A stretch of DNA of 64,000 nucleotides from Deltaproteobacteria bacterium (GCA_021815305.1 JAKAHC010000003.1:1-64000); one strand, 5' to 3'; counted from the first letter of the stretch, positions 40,008 through 50,066 are shown. The notes: generated by a model from the letters alone, not told the origin. Translations and numbers: made by a program.

Positions 40008-41615
40008 GTGAAGCGCCAACTCGCGGAAACGGCCGCAGAGATCGGTCGGAAGCATGAAAGGGACAAGGAGGCCGAGAATCGGCTCCGGGAGAGCGAAACC
40101 CTCTATCGTTCCGTGTTCGATCACGGTGCCGACGGGATCGTGATCGTCGACCCGGAAACGGCGGCCCCGGTGGATTTCAACCAGCAGACATGCACGCAGC
40201 TTGGGTATACGCGGGAGGAATTCGGCCGCCTGAAGATTTCCGATATCGATTTTCTTGAGGACCATGAAGAAGTCAGGGCGCACATGCGGAAGATCATGGA
40301 CGCCGGGTACGACGAGTTCGAAACGCTTCATCGCACCAAGCGTGGGGATCGGCGGAATGTGCATGTCAAGGCCTGGTACATTTCGGTCGGGGGCAAATCC
40401 TTGTACCTGTGCATCTGGCGCGACATCACCGACTACAAGCGGGCCGAAGCCGAGAAGGAAAAACTGCAGGCCCAGCTGCTGCAGGCGATGAAGATGGAGG
40501 CGGTGGGGCGCCTTGCCGGGGGCGTGGCGCACGACTTCAACAACCTCCTGACGGTGATCACGGGGTACAGCGAACTCCTGCTGCAGAGGATCGGGAAGGA
40601 ATCCCCGATGCACGGGGAAGTGGAGGAGATCCGCCGGGCGGGGGAACGGGCGTCGTCGCTGACGCAGCAGCTGCTGGCGTTCTCCCGGAAGCAGATCATC
40701 GAACCGAAGGTGCTTCACCTTGACAACCTGGTGGCGGAGATGCACAGGATGCTGACCCGCCTGATCGGCGAGGACGTCGCGTTGCGGACCGCCAGCGGCA
40801 AATCCCTGGGATCGGTGAAGGTCGACCCGGGGCAGTTTCAGCAGATCCTGGTGAACCTGGTGGTGAACGCCCGGGATGCGATGCCGGGGAGCGGGACGAT
40901 CGTGATCGAGACCGCGGACGTGGAATTGGACCCGGGATACTGCGCCCTCCACCCTTACGTCAAACCGGGACGGTTCGTGATGCTGGCGGTCAGCGACACG
41001 GGGAAGGGGATGAGCGAAGAGGTCAAGGCGCACATGTTCGAGCCGTTCTTCACCACGAAGGGAAAGGGGAGCGGGACGGGACTGGGCCTCGCGACGACAT
41101 ACGGCATCGTGAAGCAGGCGGGCGGATCCATCGAGGCGTACTCGGAGGAGGGAATCGGGACGACCTTCAAAATCTACCTGCCGCGTGTCGAGGAGGAGGC
41201 GGCGAAACCGGGAAGCGACGTCCGCCTTGCGGAGCTCCCGGCAGGGACGGAGACGGTGCTGATCGTGGAGGATGAGGGCATACTGAGGAACCTGTGCGTC
41301 CGGATCCTGGAGCGGCTGGGGTACGGGGTGCTGCAGGCCCGGGAGGGGACCGAGGCGATCTCGGTGGCGAAGGGGTACGGCGACCGGATCGACCTGCTGC
41401 TGACGGACGTGGTGATGCCGGGGATGAACGGAAGCGAACTGGCGACGCAGTTGGTCCTGCGCAATCCCGGGATGAAGGTACTCTTCACGTCCGGCTACAC
41501 CGAAGAAGTGATCTCCCACCACGGGGTGCTGGCCGAGGGCGTGTCCTTCCTAGGGAAACCGTACACCCCGTCGGCGCTGGCAAGGAAGGTCCGGGAAGTC
41601 ATCGACGAGGTGTGA
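40008..41615 (+). CDS. Hybrid histidine kinase (PAS-HisKA-HATPase-REC)
   Basis: A 535-residue soluble hybrid kinase. It has an N-terminal coiled segment, a PAS domain at about 30-145 (SVFDHGADGIVIVDPE), phospho-acceptor His175 ([14 protein letters not shown]), an ATPase domain with [17 protein letters not shown] and [10 protein letters not shown], and a C-terminal receiver (VLIVEDEG ... [12 protein letters not shown]). The GTG start has GGAGGTG upstream. There is no output domain, so the phosphate must pass to another protein. The kinase core is closely similar, even at DNA level around the H-box, to the next gene. The signal is unknown. Confidence 0.92.
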   Translation: MKRQLAETAAEIGRKHERDKEAENRLRESETLYRSVFDHGADGIVIVDPETAAPVDFNQQTCTQLGYTREEFGRLKISDIDFLEDHEEVRAHMRKIMDAGYDEFETLHRTKRGDRRNVHVKAWYISVGGKSLYLCIWRDITDYKRAEAEKEKLQAQLLQAMKMEAVGRLAGGVAHDFNNLLTVITGYSELLLQRIGKESPMHGEVEEIRRAGERASSLTQQLLAFSRKQIIEPKVLHLDNLVAEMHRMLTRLIGEDVALRTASGKSLGSVKVDPGQFQQILVNLVVNARDAMPGSGTIVIETADVELDPGYCALHPYVKPGRFVMLAVSDTGKGMSEEVKAHMFEPFFTTKGKGSGTGLGLATTYGIVKQAGGSIEAYSEEGIGTTFKIYLPRVEEEAAKPGSDVRLAELPAGTETVLIVEDEGILRNLCVRILERLGYGVLQAREGTEAISVAKGYGDRIDLLLTDVVMPGMNGSELATQLVLRNPGMKVLFTSGYTEEVISHHGVLAEGVSFLGKPYTPSALARKVREVIDEV

Positions 41616-41712
41616 CGGGAGAGCGGGGTACGGAACGCGGCCCGCGGGTCCGACAGGTCGGAAGGGGGTGGAACCGGTGATGCGGCGCATCGGGAACCGG
41701 CGAGGTGAAGAG

Positions 41713-44700
41713 ATGCCGACCCGTCGGATTCCGGACCTCCTGGACATCCCCCGGCTTCAGGAAATCCTGGACAGCCTCTGCGCCGTGTCGAAACTCCCCG
41801 CGGCCGTCATCGATACCTCCGGGAACGTCATCGCGCGCTCCTGCTGGCAGGACGTCTGCCTGAAGTTCCACCGCGCACACCCCGAAACCGGGAGGCTGTG
41901 CATGGAGAGCAGCGTCGATGTCGGCCGGCGGGTCCGCGAGGCGAACCTCCCGGTCGTCTACCGATGTCCTTTCGGGCTGGTCGACGCGGCGACTCCGATC
42001 CGGATCGGGGGCGAGCACCTGGGGAGCGTATTTACGGGGCAGCTGTTCCTTGCGGAGCCCGACCCGGAATTTTTCCGGGCTCAGGCGAGGGAGTACGGGT
42101 TCGACGAAGAGAGTTACGTCGATGCCGTGAAGAAGGTCCCGGTCGTCACGGAAGGGGCTTTGCAGGCCCATCTGCGCTTCGTCTCGCAGATCACGGGGAT
42201 GCTCGCGGAGATGGGATGGAACCGCCGGAAGGAAAAGAGTACGGAGCAGGCGCGGGAAGCCACCATCGAGCTGCTGCGCCTGTGCAACGAGGCCGGAAGC
42301 CTGAAAGGGCTGATGCGGGAACTGATGGTCTATTTCCAGCGGCTCACCGGTTGCGAAGCCGTGGGCGTCCGGCTGAAGGAGGGGGACGACTTCCCGTATT
42401 ACGAAACCCGGGGTTTCCCGGAAGACTTCGTGCTGGCGGAGAACCGTCTCTGCGCGAGGGATCCGGCGGGAGAGCGGGTCCGCGACGATGTGGGCCACCC
42501 CTCCCTGGACTGCATGTGCGGAAACATCCTCTGCGGGCGTTACGATCCCACCCTCTCCTTTTTCTCCCCGCGCGGCAGCTTCTGGTCGAACTGCACGACG
42601 GAATTGCTGGCGAACACGACGGACGCGGATCGGCAGGCGAAAACGCGCAACCGGTGCAACGGGGAAGGGTACGAGTCGGTGGCCCTGGTGCCGCTCCGCT
42701 CGCGGGACAGGACCTTCGGCCTGTTCCAGTTCAACGACAGGCGCCGGGGGCGCTTCACGGCGGAAAAGATCGCCCTCCTGGAAGACCTGGTGGCCTACGT
42801 GGCCATCGCGCTGGCGAAGCTGAAAACCGACGAGGAGCTGTTCCTTGCCCGATGCTGCATCGATCGGGCGTCGATCAGCATCTTCCGTGTCGCGATGGAC
42901 GGAAGGATCCTGGACGCCAACGAGAACGGGTGCCGGGCCCTGGGATACACGCGCGACGAACTGTGCTCCCTGACCGTCCCGGACGTCGATCCCCTGATGA
43001 CCCGGGAGCGATGGGCCGAGCACGTCGGATATCTGCGGACCCATGGTTCGAGCTCCGTGGAGTCGATGCTTCGCCGGAAGGACGGAACAACCTCCCCGAT
43101 CGATGTCGATGTGAGCCGCCTGGAGTACCGGGATGCCGAGTTCCTGATCGCCTTCATCCGGGACATCACCGATCGGAAACAGGCGGAGGATGCGGTGCGG
43201 TCCAGCGAGAAGCGCTACCGCTCGCTGTTCGAAAACATGCTGGAAGGGTGCGCGTACTGCAGATTCCTCGAGGAGGAGGACGGATCCCGGGACTTCGTGT
43301 ATCTCGACGTGAACGAAGCCTTCGGGAAACTGACCGGGCTGAAAGACGTGGTCGGGAAGAAGGTGAGCGAGGTCATCCCGGGCATCCGCGAGTCCAACCC
43401 GGAGCTGTTCGAGATCTACGGCAGGGTGGCGTCGACCGGCGAGCCGGAGAGGTTCGAGCCCCATGTGGCGCCTTTGAACATCTGGTTTTCCGTCTCCGTG
43501 TACAGCCCGGCGAAGGGGTTCTTCGTCGCCGTGTTCTCCGACATCACCGAGCGCAGGAAGCTCGAGGAGCAGCTGCGGCATTCGCAGAAGATGGAAGCCG
43601 TGGGTCGGCTCGCCGGAGGGATCGCCCACGACTTCAACAACCTGCTGACGGTGATCAACGGTTACAGCGAACTCCTCCTCGGGAGGGTGGGGGAACATTC
43701 CCTGGTGCGCAGGAATGTGGAGGAGATCCGGCATGCCGGAGAGAGGGCGGAGTCGCTGACCCGGCAGCTGCTCGCCTTCAGCCGCCGCCAGGTGCTGCAA
43801 CCGAAGGTCCTCGACCTGAACGGGGTGATCTCCAACGTGGAAAGGATGCTCCGCCGGCTGATCGGCGAGGATGTCGAACTGCGGTCGGTCCTCCCCCCGG
43901 CTCTGTGGCCGGTGTCTGCCGACCCGGGACAGATGGAGCAGATCCTCCTGAACCTTGCGGTGAACGCGAGGGATGCGATGCCCTCCGGCGGAGTGCTGAC
44001 CCTGGAGACCGCCAACGTCGTCCTCGACGAGGCCTTCGCGAAGGACCACCCTTCCGTCGTCCCCGGCCCCCATGTGCTCCTGGCGGTCAGCGACACGGGA
44101 ACGGGCATCCGCAGGGAAATCCGGGACCACATCTTCGAGCCGTTCTTCACCACCAAGGAATCGGGGAAAGGGACGGGGCTCGGGCTCGCCACGGTGTACG
44201 GCATCGTCAAGCAGAGCAACGGCTTCATCAGCGTCTACAGCGAGGTCGGAATGGGAACGACCTTCAGGATCCACTTCCCGCGGTTCGAAGGGGAGGTCGG
44301 GGACGTGCCGGTTCCCCCCGCGGCGTTGTCGCTGGAGGGGACCGAAACGGTGCTCGTCGTCGAAGACGAAAATTCCGTGCGGGAGATCATCGAAAGGACT
44401 CTCTCCTCGAAGGGCTACCGGGTGCTCCCGTCGGCGGGGGGGAACGAGGCGCTGCGGATCTCCGTCGGATGCGAAGGGACGATCGATCTGCTCATCACGG
44501 ACGTGGTGATGCCGGGGATGGGGGGGCGCGAGCTCGCGGACCGCATCGGGTCCTTGCGGGCCGGGATGAAGGTGCTGTTCATGTCCGGCTACACGGAGAA
44601 CGCCATCACCCACCGGGGGGTGCTGGAGGAGGGCATAGAGTTCCTTCAGAAGCCGTTCACGCCCGACGGGCTCCTCCGGAAGGTGCGGGAGCTTCTCGAT

Positions 44701-44718
44701 CGGAAAGGCCGCCGCTGA
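41713..44718 (+). CDS. PocR-GAF-PAS-PAS hybrid histidine kinase
   Basis: About 1001 residues from ATG 41713, chosen because GAGGTG lies 5 nt ahead; in-frame GTG 41668 and ATG 41680 are alternatives. The order is a PocR-type ligand-binding domain ([15 protein letters not shown] ... ETGRLCMES ... [12 protein letters not shown]), a GAF domain with a Cys-rich insert ([25 protein letters not shown]), two PAS domains, the phospho-acceptor box [14 protein letters not shown], an ATPase ([21 protein letters not shown]) and a receiver (VLVVEDENS ... [12 protein letters not shown]). It has no membrane segment and no output domain. It lies about 100 bp after the previous hybrid kinase and probably shares its partners. 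Confidence 0.9.
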   Translation: MPTRRIPDLLDIPRLQEILDSLCAVSKLPAAVIDTSGNVIARSCWQDVCLKFHRAHPETGRLCMESSVDVGRRVREANLPVVYRCPFGLVDAATPIRIGGEHLGSVFTGQLFLAEPDPEFFRAQAREYGFDEESYVDAVKKVPVVTEGALQAHLRFVSQITGMLAEMGWNRRKEKSTEQAREATIELLRLCNEAGSLKGLMRELMVYFQRLTGCEAVGVRLKEGDDFPYYETRGFPEDFVLAENRLCARDPAGERVRDDVGHPSLDCMCGNILCGRYDPTLSFFSPRGSFWSNCTTELLANTTDADRQAKTRNRCNGEGYESVALVPLRSRDRTFGLFQFNDRRRGRFTAEKIALLEDLVAYVAIALAKLKTDEELFLARCCIDRASISIFRVAMDGRILDANENGCRALGYTRDELCSLTVPDVDPLMTRERWAEHVGYLRTHGSSSVESMLRRKDGTTSPIDVDVSRLEYRDAEFLIAFIRDITDRKQAEDAVRSSEKRYRSLFENMLEGCAYCRFLEEEDGSRDFVYLDVNEAFGKLTGLKDVVGKKVSEVIPGIRESNPELFEIYGRVASTGEPERFEPHVAPLNIWFSVSVYSPAKGFFVAVFSDITERRKLEEQLRHSQKMEAVGRLAGGIAHDFNNLLTVINGYSELLLGRVGEHSLVRRNVEEIRHAGERAESLTRQLLAFSRRQVLQPKVLDLNGVISNVERMLRRLIGEDVELRSVLPPALWPVSADPGQMEQILLNLAVNARDAMPSGGVLTLETANVVLDEAFAKDHPSVVPGPHVLLAVSDTGTGIRREIRDHIFEPFFTTKESGKGTGLGLATVYGIVKQSNGFISVYSEVGMGTTFRIHFPRFEGEVGDVPVPPAALSLEGTETVLVVEDENSVREIIERTLSSKGYRVLPSAGGNEALRISVGCEGTIDLLITDVVMPGMGGRELADRIGSLRAGMKVLFMSGYTENAITHRGVLEEGIEFLQKPFTPDGLLRKVRELLDRKGRR

Positions 44719-44807
44719 CCCGTGGGTCTCCCTTCCGCCTCCGGACCTTTCGCGTTGCCGGGTTTCCGGGTATCGCGGGCCGGGGCATCAGGTAGTATCA
44801 TCCCGAC

Positions 44808-47045
44808 ATGACGTTTTCCCTTTCCGCGCCTCTCTTTGTCGAGGTGGCCGTGCCGCTTCCGATCGATCACCCGTTCACCTACCGGGTGCCGGCGGGGGAG
44901 GAGCCCCGGGCGCAGGTCGGCGTGCGCGTGCTGGTCCCGTTCGGGCGGCGGAAAATGACGGGACTCGTCACGGGGATCACCGACGCGTCGGCGCTCGACG
45001 GGAGGGAGGCGAGGGACCTGATCGCCTTCCTCGACGACACCCCCTACATTTCACCCGGCCACCTCGGTTTCCTCTCCGCCGCGGCCCGCGAGTGCCTTGC
45101 GCCGATGGGGGAGATGCTGCGCGTCGCGCTCCCCCGGGGGCTGTCCCGGAAAGAGGGTCCCGCGGCGCCGCGAACGGAGACCTTCTACCGGACGGCGCCG
45201 GGACCGCCGCCGGAGGGGATGACGCCGAAGCAGCGGATGGTCCACGATCTGATCCGGGAGACCGGCGGGAGGTCCGCGTCCGACCTCTCCCTGCGGGTCC
45301 GGTACGGAGGCGAGGCGGCCCGGCGCATGGCGGCGAAAGGGTGGCTCGCGGCGGAGACGCGTCCGCGTCCCGTGGGGCTCTCCGTCGCGCACCTGCCGGA
45401 TTCCGCGGGAGATCTCTCGCCCACGCCCCACCAGGAAGCGGCGCTGGCGCGCATCGGCGTGGCGGTCTCCTCGAGGGCGCACGCCGCTTTCGTGCTGCAC
45501 GGCGTCACCGGATCGGGGAAGACCGAGGTGTATCTGCGCGCCGTAGAGCAGGTGCGGGCCACCGGCCGCCAGGCGATCTTCCTCGTCCCCGAGATCGCCC
45601 TCACCCCCCAGCTGCTGGGCAGGGTGCGCTCCCGGTTCGGGGACGGTGTGGCGGTGCTGCACAGCGGACTGACCCCGGCCGAACGGGCGGAGCAGTGGAG
45701 AAAGGTCCGCGCGGGGGAGGTGTCCCTCTGCGTCGGCGCGCGGTCGGCCGTCTTCTCCCCTTTTCCCGCCCTGGGGCTCGTGATCGTCGACGAGGAGCAC
45801 GACGCGGCGTACAAGCAGGAGGACGGCGTCCGGTACCAGGCCCGGGACCTGGCCCTCCTCCGCGGGCGGATGGAGAGCGCCGTGGTCCTGCTGGGCTCGG
45901 CGACCCCTTCGGCCGAGTCGTTCCATCTCGGGAGGACCGGGGAGGCGACGCTGCTCACCCTTCGGGAAAGGATCGGGGCAAGCGGGATGCCCGCGATCTC
46001 GGTGGTGGACCTCAAGGGGCGGACCGGCCGCCGCGGCGCGGACCGCTACTTCTCCCCGGAGCTCGAGGCCGCCGTCGACGAGACCCTCGCGCGGGGCGAG
46101 AAGGCGATGCTCTTCCTCAATCGCCGCGGGTTCGCTTCCGCCCTCACGTGCCTGGACTGCGGGACCACCGTGCAATGCCCGAACTGCCAGGTGGCCCTCA
46201 CGTACCACCGGGAGCAGGGCGGCCTCCTGTGCCACTACTGCAACGCGACGCGGAAGGAACCGGAATCCTGCGCCGGGTGCGGCGGGCACAGGCTCGCGCA
46301 GGTGGGAATCGGCACGGAACGGCTCCTCTCCTGGGTCGCGAAGCGGTGGAAGGAGGCGAGGGTCGCCCGGCTCGACTCCGACGTCGCGCGCCGCCGCGGG
46401 GCGTACGCGGAGGTCCTCTCCGGCATGCAGCAGGGCGAAGTCGACATCCTCGTGGGGACGCAGATGATCGCCAAGGGGCACGACTTCCCGGAGGTGACCC
46501 TGGTCGGGGTGCTGCTCGCCGACCTCTCCCTGTCGTTTCCCGACTTCCGCGCATCCGAGAGGACCTTCCAGATCCTGACGCAGGTGGCGGGCCGCTCCGG
46601 ACGGGGGGACCGGGCGGGGAAGGTGCTGCTCCAGACGCTCTCGCCGGAGAGCCCGTGCATCCGGAAGGTGGCGGAGCACGACTACGACGGGTTCATGGAA
46701 GAGGAGCTCGCCGCGCGCGAGGCGATGGGATACCCGCCCTTCGGCCGGATGCTGATGTTGCGGCTGGCGGGGGCGCGGCAAGAGGGGGTGCGCGAGGCGG
46801 CCGACCTGGTCGCGCGGGAGCTGTCCGGGCCGCTCGCGGACCGCGGGGTCAGGATCCTCGGGCCGGCCCCCTCGCCGATTGCGCGGGTCAGGCGCCGCTT
46901 CCACTACCAGGTCCTGCTCGTCCTGCCGCCCGGGTTCCCCGTGGGGGCCTGCTTTCCGGACCTGCTCCGGCCCCTTCGCGAACCGGTCCGCAGGCTCGGA
47001 GCGCGCCTCGAGCCCGACGTCGACCCGTACCAGATGATGGTGTGA
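44808..47045 (+). CDS. priA: Primosomal protein N' (PriA helicase)
   Basis: A 745-residue replication-restart helicase. It has an N-terminal fork-binding domain (FVEVAVPLPIDHPFTYRVP), Walker A HGVTGSGKTEVY, a DEEH box (VIVDEEHDAAYKQ) and GSATPSAES. Zinc-binding cysteines sit at CLDCGTTVQCPNCQ, CHYC and CAGC, followed by GTQMIAKGHDFP and QVAGRSGRG. All features needed for 3'-5' helicase activity are intact. It begins a plus-strand run after a gap of about 90 bp. Confidence 0.95.
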   Translation: MTFSLSAPLFVEVAVPLPIDHPFTYRVPAGEEPRAQVGVRVLVPFGRRKMTGLVTGITDASALDGREARDLIAFLDDTPYISPGHLGFLSAAARECLAPMGEMLRVALPRGLSRKEGPAAPRTETFYRTAPGPPPEGMTPKQRMVHDLIRETGGRSASDLSLRVRYGGEAARRMAAKGWLAAETRPRPVGLSVAHLPDSAGDLSPTPHQEAALARIGVAVSSRAHAAFVLHGVTGSGKTEVYLRAVEQVRATGRQAIFLVPEIALTPQLLGRVRSRFGDGVAVLHSGLTPAERAEQWRKVRAGEVSLCVGARSAVFSPFPALGLVIVDEEHDAAYKQEDGVRYQARDLALLRGRMESAVVLLGSATPSAESFHLGRTGEATLLTLRERIGASGMPAISVVDLKGRTGRRGADRYFSPELEAAVDETLARGEKAMLFLNRRGFASALTCLDCGTTVQCPNCQVALTYHREQGGLLCHYCNATRKEPESCAGCGGHRLAQVGIGTERLLSWVAKRWKEARVARLDSDVARRRGAYAEVLSGMQQGEVDILVGTQMIAKGHDFPEVTLVGVLLADLSLSFPDFRASERTFQILTQVAGRSGRGDRAGKVLLQTLSPESPCIRKVAEHDYDGFMEEELAAREAMGYPPFGRMLMLRLAGARQEGVREAADLVARELSGPLADRGVRILGPAPSPIARVRRRFHYQVLLVLPPGFPVGACFPDLLRPLREPVRRLGARLEPDVDPYQMMV

Positions 47046-47108
47046 CCCGCCGTGGCACGCGCCTTGAACTCCCGGTTGCGCAACTACGCGCACAAGGAGG
47101 GCAAGGCC

Positions 47109-47495
47109 ATGCGGGTGCACTACGTGCTGAACCACGGGGAAACGCCGGCGGGAAAGCTCGCCGACGTCGAGATCCACTTCGAAGAGGGGCTTCTCCAGGG
47201 CCTTAAGCTCGTCGGGGCTTCCCTGTGGCGGTCCAAAAAGGGGGAGGGGCCGACCGTGCTCGTTCCGTCCCGCTCCTACGCCACCGCCGGAGGGGTCCGA
47301 TACTATGAGCTGCTCCGGTCCTCCGGAAACGGCGCCTCCGGGCCGGGAGACGAGGATGCGGAGGGGAAGCTCGCCATGAGGCGGTTCAAGGAGTACCTCC
47401 GGGAAGAGTACCGGAAAATCACGGCGCTTCCGGACGAACCCTCCCCGGAATCCGCGCGCGCCGCCGGGAGGAAGGCCGCCTCCGCCGCCCGGTAG
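47109..47495 (+). CDS. Conserved-looking hypothetical protein downstream of priA
   Basis: A 128-residue soluble protein I do not recognise. ATG 47109 has AAGGAGG 8 nt upstream; a GTG start at 47052 would add 19 residues. Text such as ADVEIHFEEGLLQGLKLVG, SLWRSKKGEGPTVLVPSRSY and GGVRYYELLR, then KEYLREEYRKI, has a beta-rich body and a helical tail. The pattern has a vague likeness to SpoVG, too weak to call. The C-terminus is Ala/Arg-rich. It follows priA closely and may be co-transcribed with it. Confidence 0.65.
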   Translation: MRVHYVLNHGETPAGKLADVEIHFEEGLLQGLKLVGASLWRSKKGEGPTVLVPSRSYATAGGVRYYELLRSSGNGASGPGDEDAEGKLAMRRFKEYLREEYRKITALPDEPSPESARAAGRKAASAAR

Positions 47496-47547
47496 TTGCG
47501 GGAGGAGGATCCCCCGGAGGGGATCCCGGCGAACATGCCGCGAAGGG

Positions 47548-47659
47548 CAAGCGGGGGTTCCTCGCGGCGGCGCATGGAGCGAGGAAGAGCCTGCGTCGTG
47601 CGGAATGGCAGCGAGCGGACGGAGGCCGCGAGCATGGCGGAGAGGAAGGCCCCCGCTTG
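47548..47659. repeat. Long inverted repeat / structured element
   Basis: CAAGCGGGGG-TTCCTC (47548-47563) pairs with GAGGAA-GG-CCCCCGCTTG (47642-47659). This gives a 16-bp stem with a 2-nt bulge around a 78-nt loop that has further GC-rich pairing potential. It lies in the 289-bp gap between two genes on the same strand. It could be a terminator, a structured RNA or a dispersed palindromic element; nothing shows which. Confidence 0.55.
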
Positions 47660-47784
47660 TCCTGTGGCGCCGGCCTCATGAGCGGGGATGCGCGGCCCCG
47701 CACGCCCTTTCCGAGAAAACAGGTGAAAACCGGACTGCCGCGGACCTACAATCAAACCTTATCACCGGAGGAAGGGGGGCGCGC

Positions 47785-48279
47785 ATGTCGGACACGGGCG
47801 AAAAGGTGGCGCAGGCGACTCGACAGCGGGCGGCGGTGTATGCCCACCTGTTCCTGGTCCTGCGGAAGCGGCTCGGGGAGCAAGAGGCGGTCGACCTGAT
47901 GAGCGAGGCGATCTACAACTACGGAGAGGAGAAGTCGGCCCGAAACTACTCCGAAGCGGCAAGGGGCGGGGATCTCGGGCAGGCGGCCAGGGAATTCGCC
48001 TCTCCCGATCCGGTGAAGCAGCACCAGTTCGCCCCGAGGATCGTGTCGCTTTCTCCCGAAGAGGCGGTGATCGCCATGTCCCGCTGTCCTCTCGTCGACG
48101 AGTGGCGCGCCATGGGGCTGCCCGCGGGGGACGTGGAGACGCTGTGCCGGATCGCCCACTCGGTGGATTTCGGAACGTGGGAAGGGGCTCTCGGGTGCGA
48201 CCTGTGCTTCGAGGGAACCCGCGGGGAAGGCCGGGACGAATGCGTCCTGCGCGTGAAGAAGCCGGCGGATCCGGGCTGA
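47785..48279 (+). CDS. ATC hydrolase-like protein (PF14196 type)
   Basis: A 164-residue protein resembling the L-2-amino-thiazoline-4-carboxylate hydrolase family. It has an N-terminal helical half (VYAHLFLVLRKRLGEQEAV) and a C-terminal half with conserved CPLVDEWRAMG, LCRIAHSVDFG and late cysteines (GCDLCFEGTRGEG ... CVL). Many family members have no proven substrate, so the name should not be read as function. The ribosome-binding site GGAGGAAGG is strong. It is followed after 4 bp by a small dihaem cytochrome gene. Confidence 0.65.
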   Translation: MSDTGEKVAQATRQRAAVYAHLFLVLRKRLGEQEAVDLMSEAIYNYGEEKSARNYSEAARGGDLGQAAREFASPDPVKQHQFAPRIVSLSPEEAVIAMSRCPLVDEWRAMGLPAGDVETLCRIAHSVDFGTWEGALGCDLCFEGTRGEGRDECVLRVKKPADPG

Positions 48280-48283
48280 CCCG

Positions 48284-48580
48284 ATGGGGAGGATCAAGTC
48301 GAGGGATCTCCAGTTCCTGGTCGTGGTCGGCGCCGTGATCGGCCTGCTTGCGTACCTTTCCCTGACGGGGAGGGAACGGTTCATCCCGCGGACCCGGGCG
48401 CACCTCGACGTGGCCGCGATCCGGGACAACGCTCAGGCCGATGCGGTGTGCCTGTCCTGCCACGACGGGAAACCCCCTTCGTCTCCGGGGATCCGGGTGG
48501 GTCCGCCGATGCCGAAGGACCACCCGCTGAGGAAGACCAACTGCCGCCAGTGCCACCGGCTGGAGCGGAAGAAGCCGTGA
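48284..48580 (+). CDS. Small membrane-anchored dihaem cytochrome c
   Basis: A 98-residue protein with one N-terminal anchor helix (about 10-28) and two haem c sites, CLSCH (about 56-60) and CRQCH (about 87-91), in a periplasmic tail. An intervening PPMPKDHPLRKTNC may supply axial His ligation. It is too short for NapB or a class I cytochrome and is probably a local electron-transfer or assembly subunit. Its redox partner is not evident. The stop overlaps the nfo start (GTGA). Confidence 0.82.
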   Translation: MGRIKSRDLQFLVVVGAVIGLLAYLSLTGRERFIPRTRAHLDVAAIRDNAQADAVCLSCHDGKPPSSPGIRVGPPMPKDHPLRKTNCRQCHRLERKKP

Positions 48581-49455
48581 AGCGGAAGACCCCCCCGCTG
48601 GGGGCGCACGTCTCCGTGGCGGGGGGAGTCCACACGGCGCCGGAGCGCGGAAGGCGGATCGGCGCGGACGTCGTCCAGATCTTCTCGAAGCACAACACCC
48701 GCTGGATGGGAAAGGCCCTGGAAGAGGACGACGTGCGGGCGTTCCGCGAGGAGACGGATCGCACGGGCGTATCCGTGGTGGCCATCCACTGCGCGTATCT
48801 CATCAACCTGGCTTCCTCGAAGGAAACGGTCCGCACCCGTTCCCTCTATGCGCTGGAGGACGAAGCGTCCCGCGCATCGATGCTCGGCGTCCCGTACCTC
48901 GTGATGCACCCGGGCTCCTGCGGCGAGGACCCGGCGGAAACCGGGATCGCCCGCATCGCGGAGGGGCTGCGGACGTTCGGAAGGTTCCCGAAGGGCGTGA
49001 CCCTGCTGCTCGAGAACACCGCGGGGCAGGGGAACTCCCTCGGCCGCACGATGGGGGAGCTCAAGGAGCTGCTCGACGCCGCGGGAACCCCTCCGGACGT
49101 CGCGGTGTGCCTGGACAGCGCGCACCTCTTCGAGTCCGGGTACGACATCGGCGCGGAAGAAGGGTGGGAGCGGCTCCTCGAGGAGATGCGGTCGTTCGGG
49201 ATCCTCCCGCGGGTCCGGATGTGGCACGTAAACGACAGCAAGTCCGCGGCGGGAAGCCACGTGGACCGGCACGAACACATCGGGCTGGGGAAGATTCCCG
49301 GATCCGCCTTCCGCCGCATCCTGACCCAAAAGGGGTTTAAGGAACTCCCGATGGTGCTGGAAACCCCCAAGGACGGGGAGGACGAGTTCGAGATGGACCT
49401 TCGGAACCTGGCGGCGCTGCGGGAGATCCTCGCCGGCGGGCCGGAGGGAAGCTGA
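48577..49455 (+). CDS. nfo: Endonuclease IV (AP endonuclease)
   Basis: A 292-residue base-excision-repair enzyme cutting abasic sites. It is a TIM-barrel protein with three-metal-site motifs GAHVSVAGG, AIHCAYLINLAS, VMHPGSC, LLENTAGQG, CLDSAHLFESGYD, WHVNDSK, DRHEHIGLG and VLETPKD, all intact. The GTG start overlaps the cytochrome stop by 4 nt. The length is normal for Nfo. Confidence 0.94.
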   Translation: MKRKTPPLGAHVSVAGGVHTAPERGRRIGADVVQIFSKHNTRWMGKALEEDDVRAFREETDRTGVSVVAIHCAYLINLASSKETVRTRSLYALEDEASRASMLGVPYLVMHPGSCGEDPAETGIARIAEGLRTFGRFPKGVTLLLENTAGQGNSLGRTMGELKELLDAAGTPPDVAVCLDSAHLFESGYDIGAEEGWERLLEEMRSFGILPRVRMWHVNDSKSAAGSHVDRHEHIGLGKIPGSAFRRILTQKGFKELPMVLETPKDGEDEFEMDLRNLAALREILAGGPEGS

Positions 49456-49475
49456 ACGCCGCCGGAGGGAAGACG

Positions 49476-50066
49476 ATGGATTTCGAGGGGATCAGGGAAC
49501 TGGCCAAGCACCACAAGCAGAGGTTCGGCCGGATCGTGAAGTGCGAGATGTACAAGCTCGAGGACGGGCGCATGCTCGCGATCACGCAGATGCACGACGA
49601 CTACCACGACATCAACCTCGCGATCCTCCTCTCCGATTCCTACAGCATCGAGGAAATCGCGGGGCGGATGGACCGCATCCCCTACCCCTGCTGCGAGACG
49701 AAGCCCCTGGAAATGCTCTCGGCCCTGAAAGGGATCGGGGTGCTTTCGCGGGGCGGGTTCAAGAAGGTGAAGGAGCGCATCCCGCGGAACCAGAGCTGCA
49801 CCCACATCTACGAGATGATCGAGTCCACCTTCCGGGCGATCTTCGTGGGCTCCTACAGCATCCTCAACCGGGGGTGGGAGGGAGTCCTTTCCCTCGACCT
49901 CGAGGAGACGCGCCAGTTGGGGCTTACCTCCCCGATCCTTTCGAACACCTGCTTCGCCTTCAACACGGAGTCGGCCGATCCGGAAGCGCTCGGGCGGGCG
50001 CGCAGGAAGGTCGAGGAGGCCCGCCGGAAGAAGGAGGCGATCGACGCGCTCAAGCGGGGAGAGTGA
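49476..50066 (+). CDS. DUF2889 family protein
   Basis: A 196-residue protein matching the DUF2889 pattern (GRIVKCEMYKLEDGRMLAITQMHDDYHDI ... CCETKPLEMLSALKGI). The family has no established function and often appears in deltaproteobacteria. Conserved paired Cys (PYPCCETK), His and Asp are visible and could bind a metal. The C-terminus is a charged helix. It starts 20 bp after nfo. Confidence 0.78.
   Translation: MDFEGIRELAKHHKQRFGRIVKCEMYKLEDGRMLAITQMHDDYHDINLAILLSDSYSIEEIAGRMDRIPYPCCETKPLEMLSALKGIGVLSRGGFKKVKERIPRNQSCTHIYEMIESTFRAIFVGSYSILNRGWEGVLSLDLEETRQLGLTSPILSNTCFAFNTESADPEALGRARRKVEEARRKKEAIDALKRGE

Noticed and set aside
47109-47495. SpoVG homologue
   Set aside because: The resemblance is limited to a loose pattern and could not be supported by any motif I can point to.
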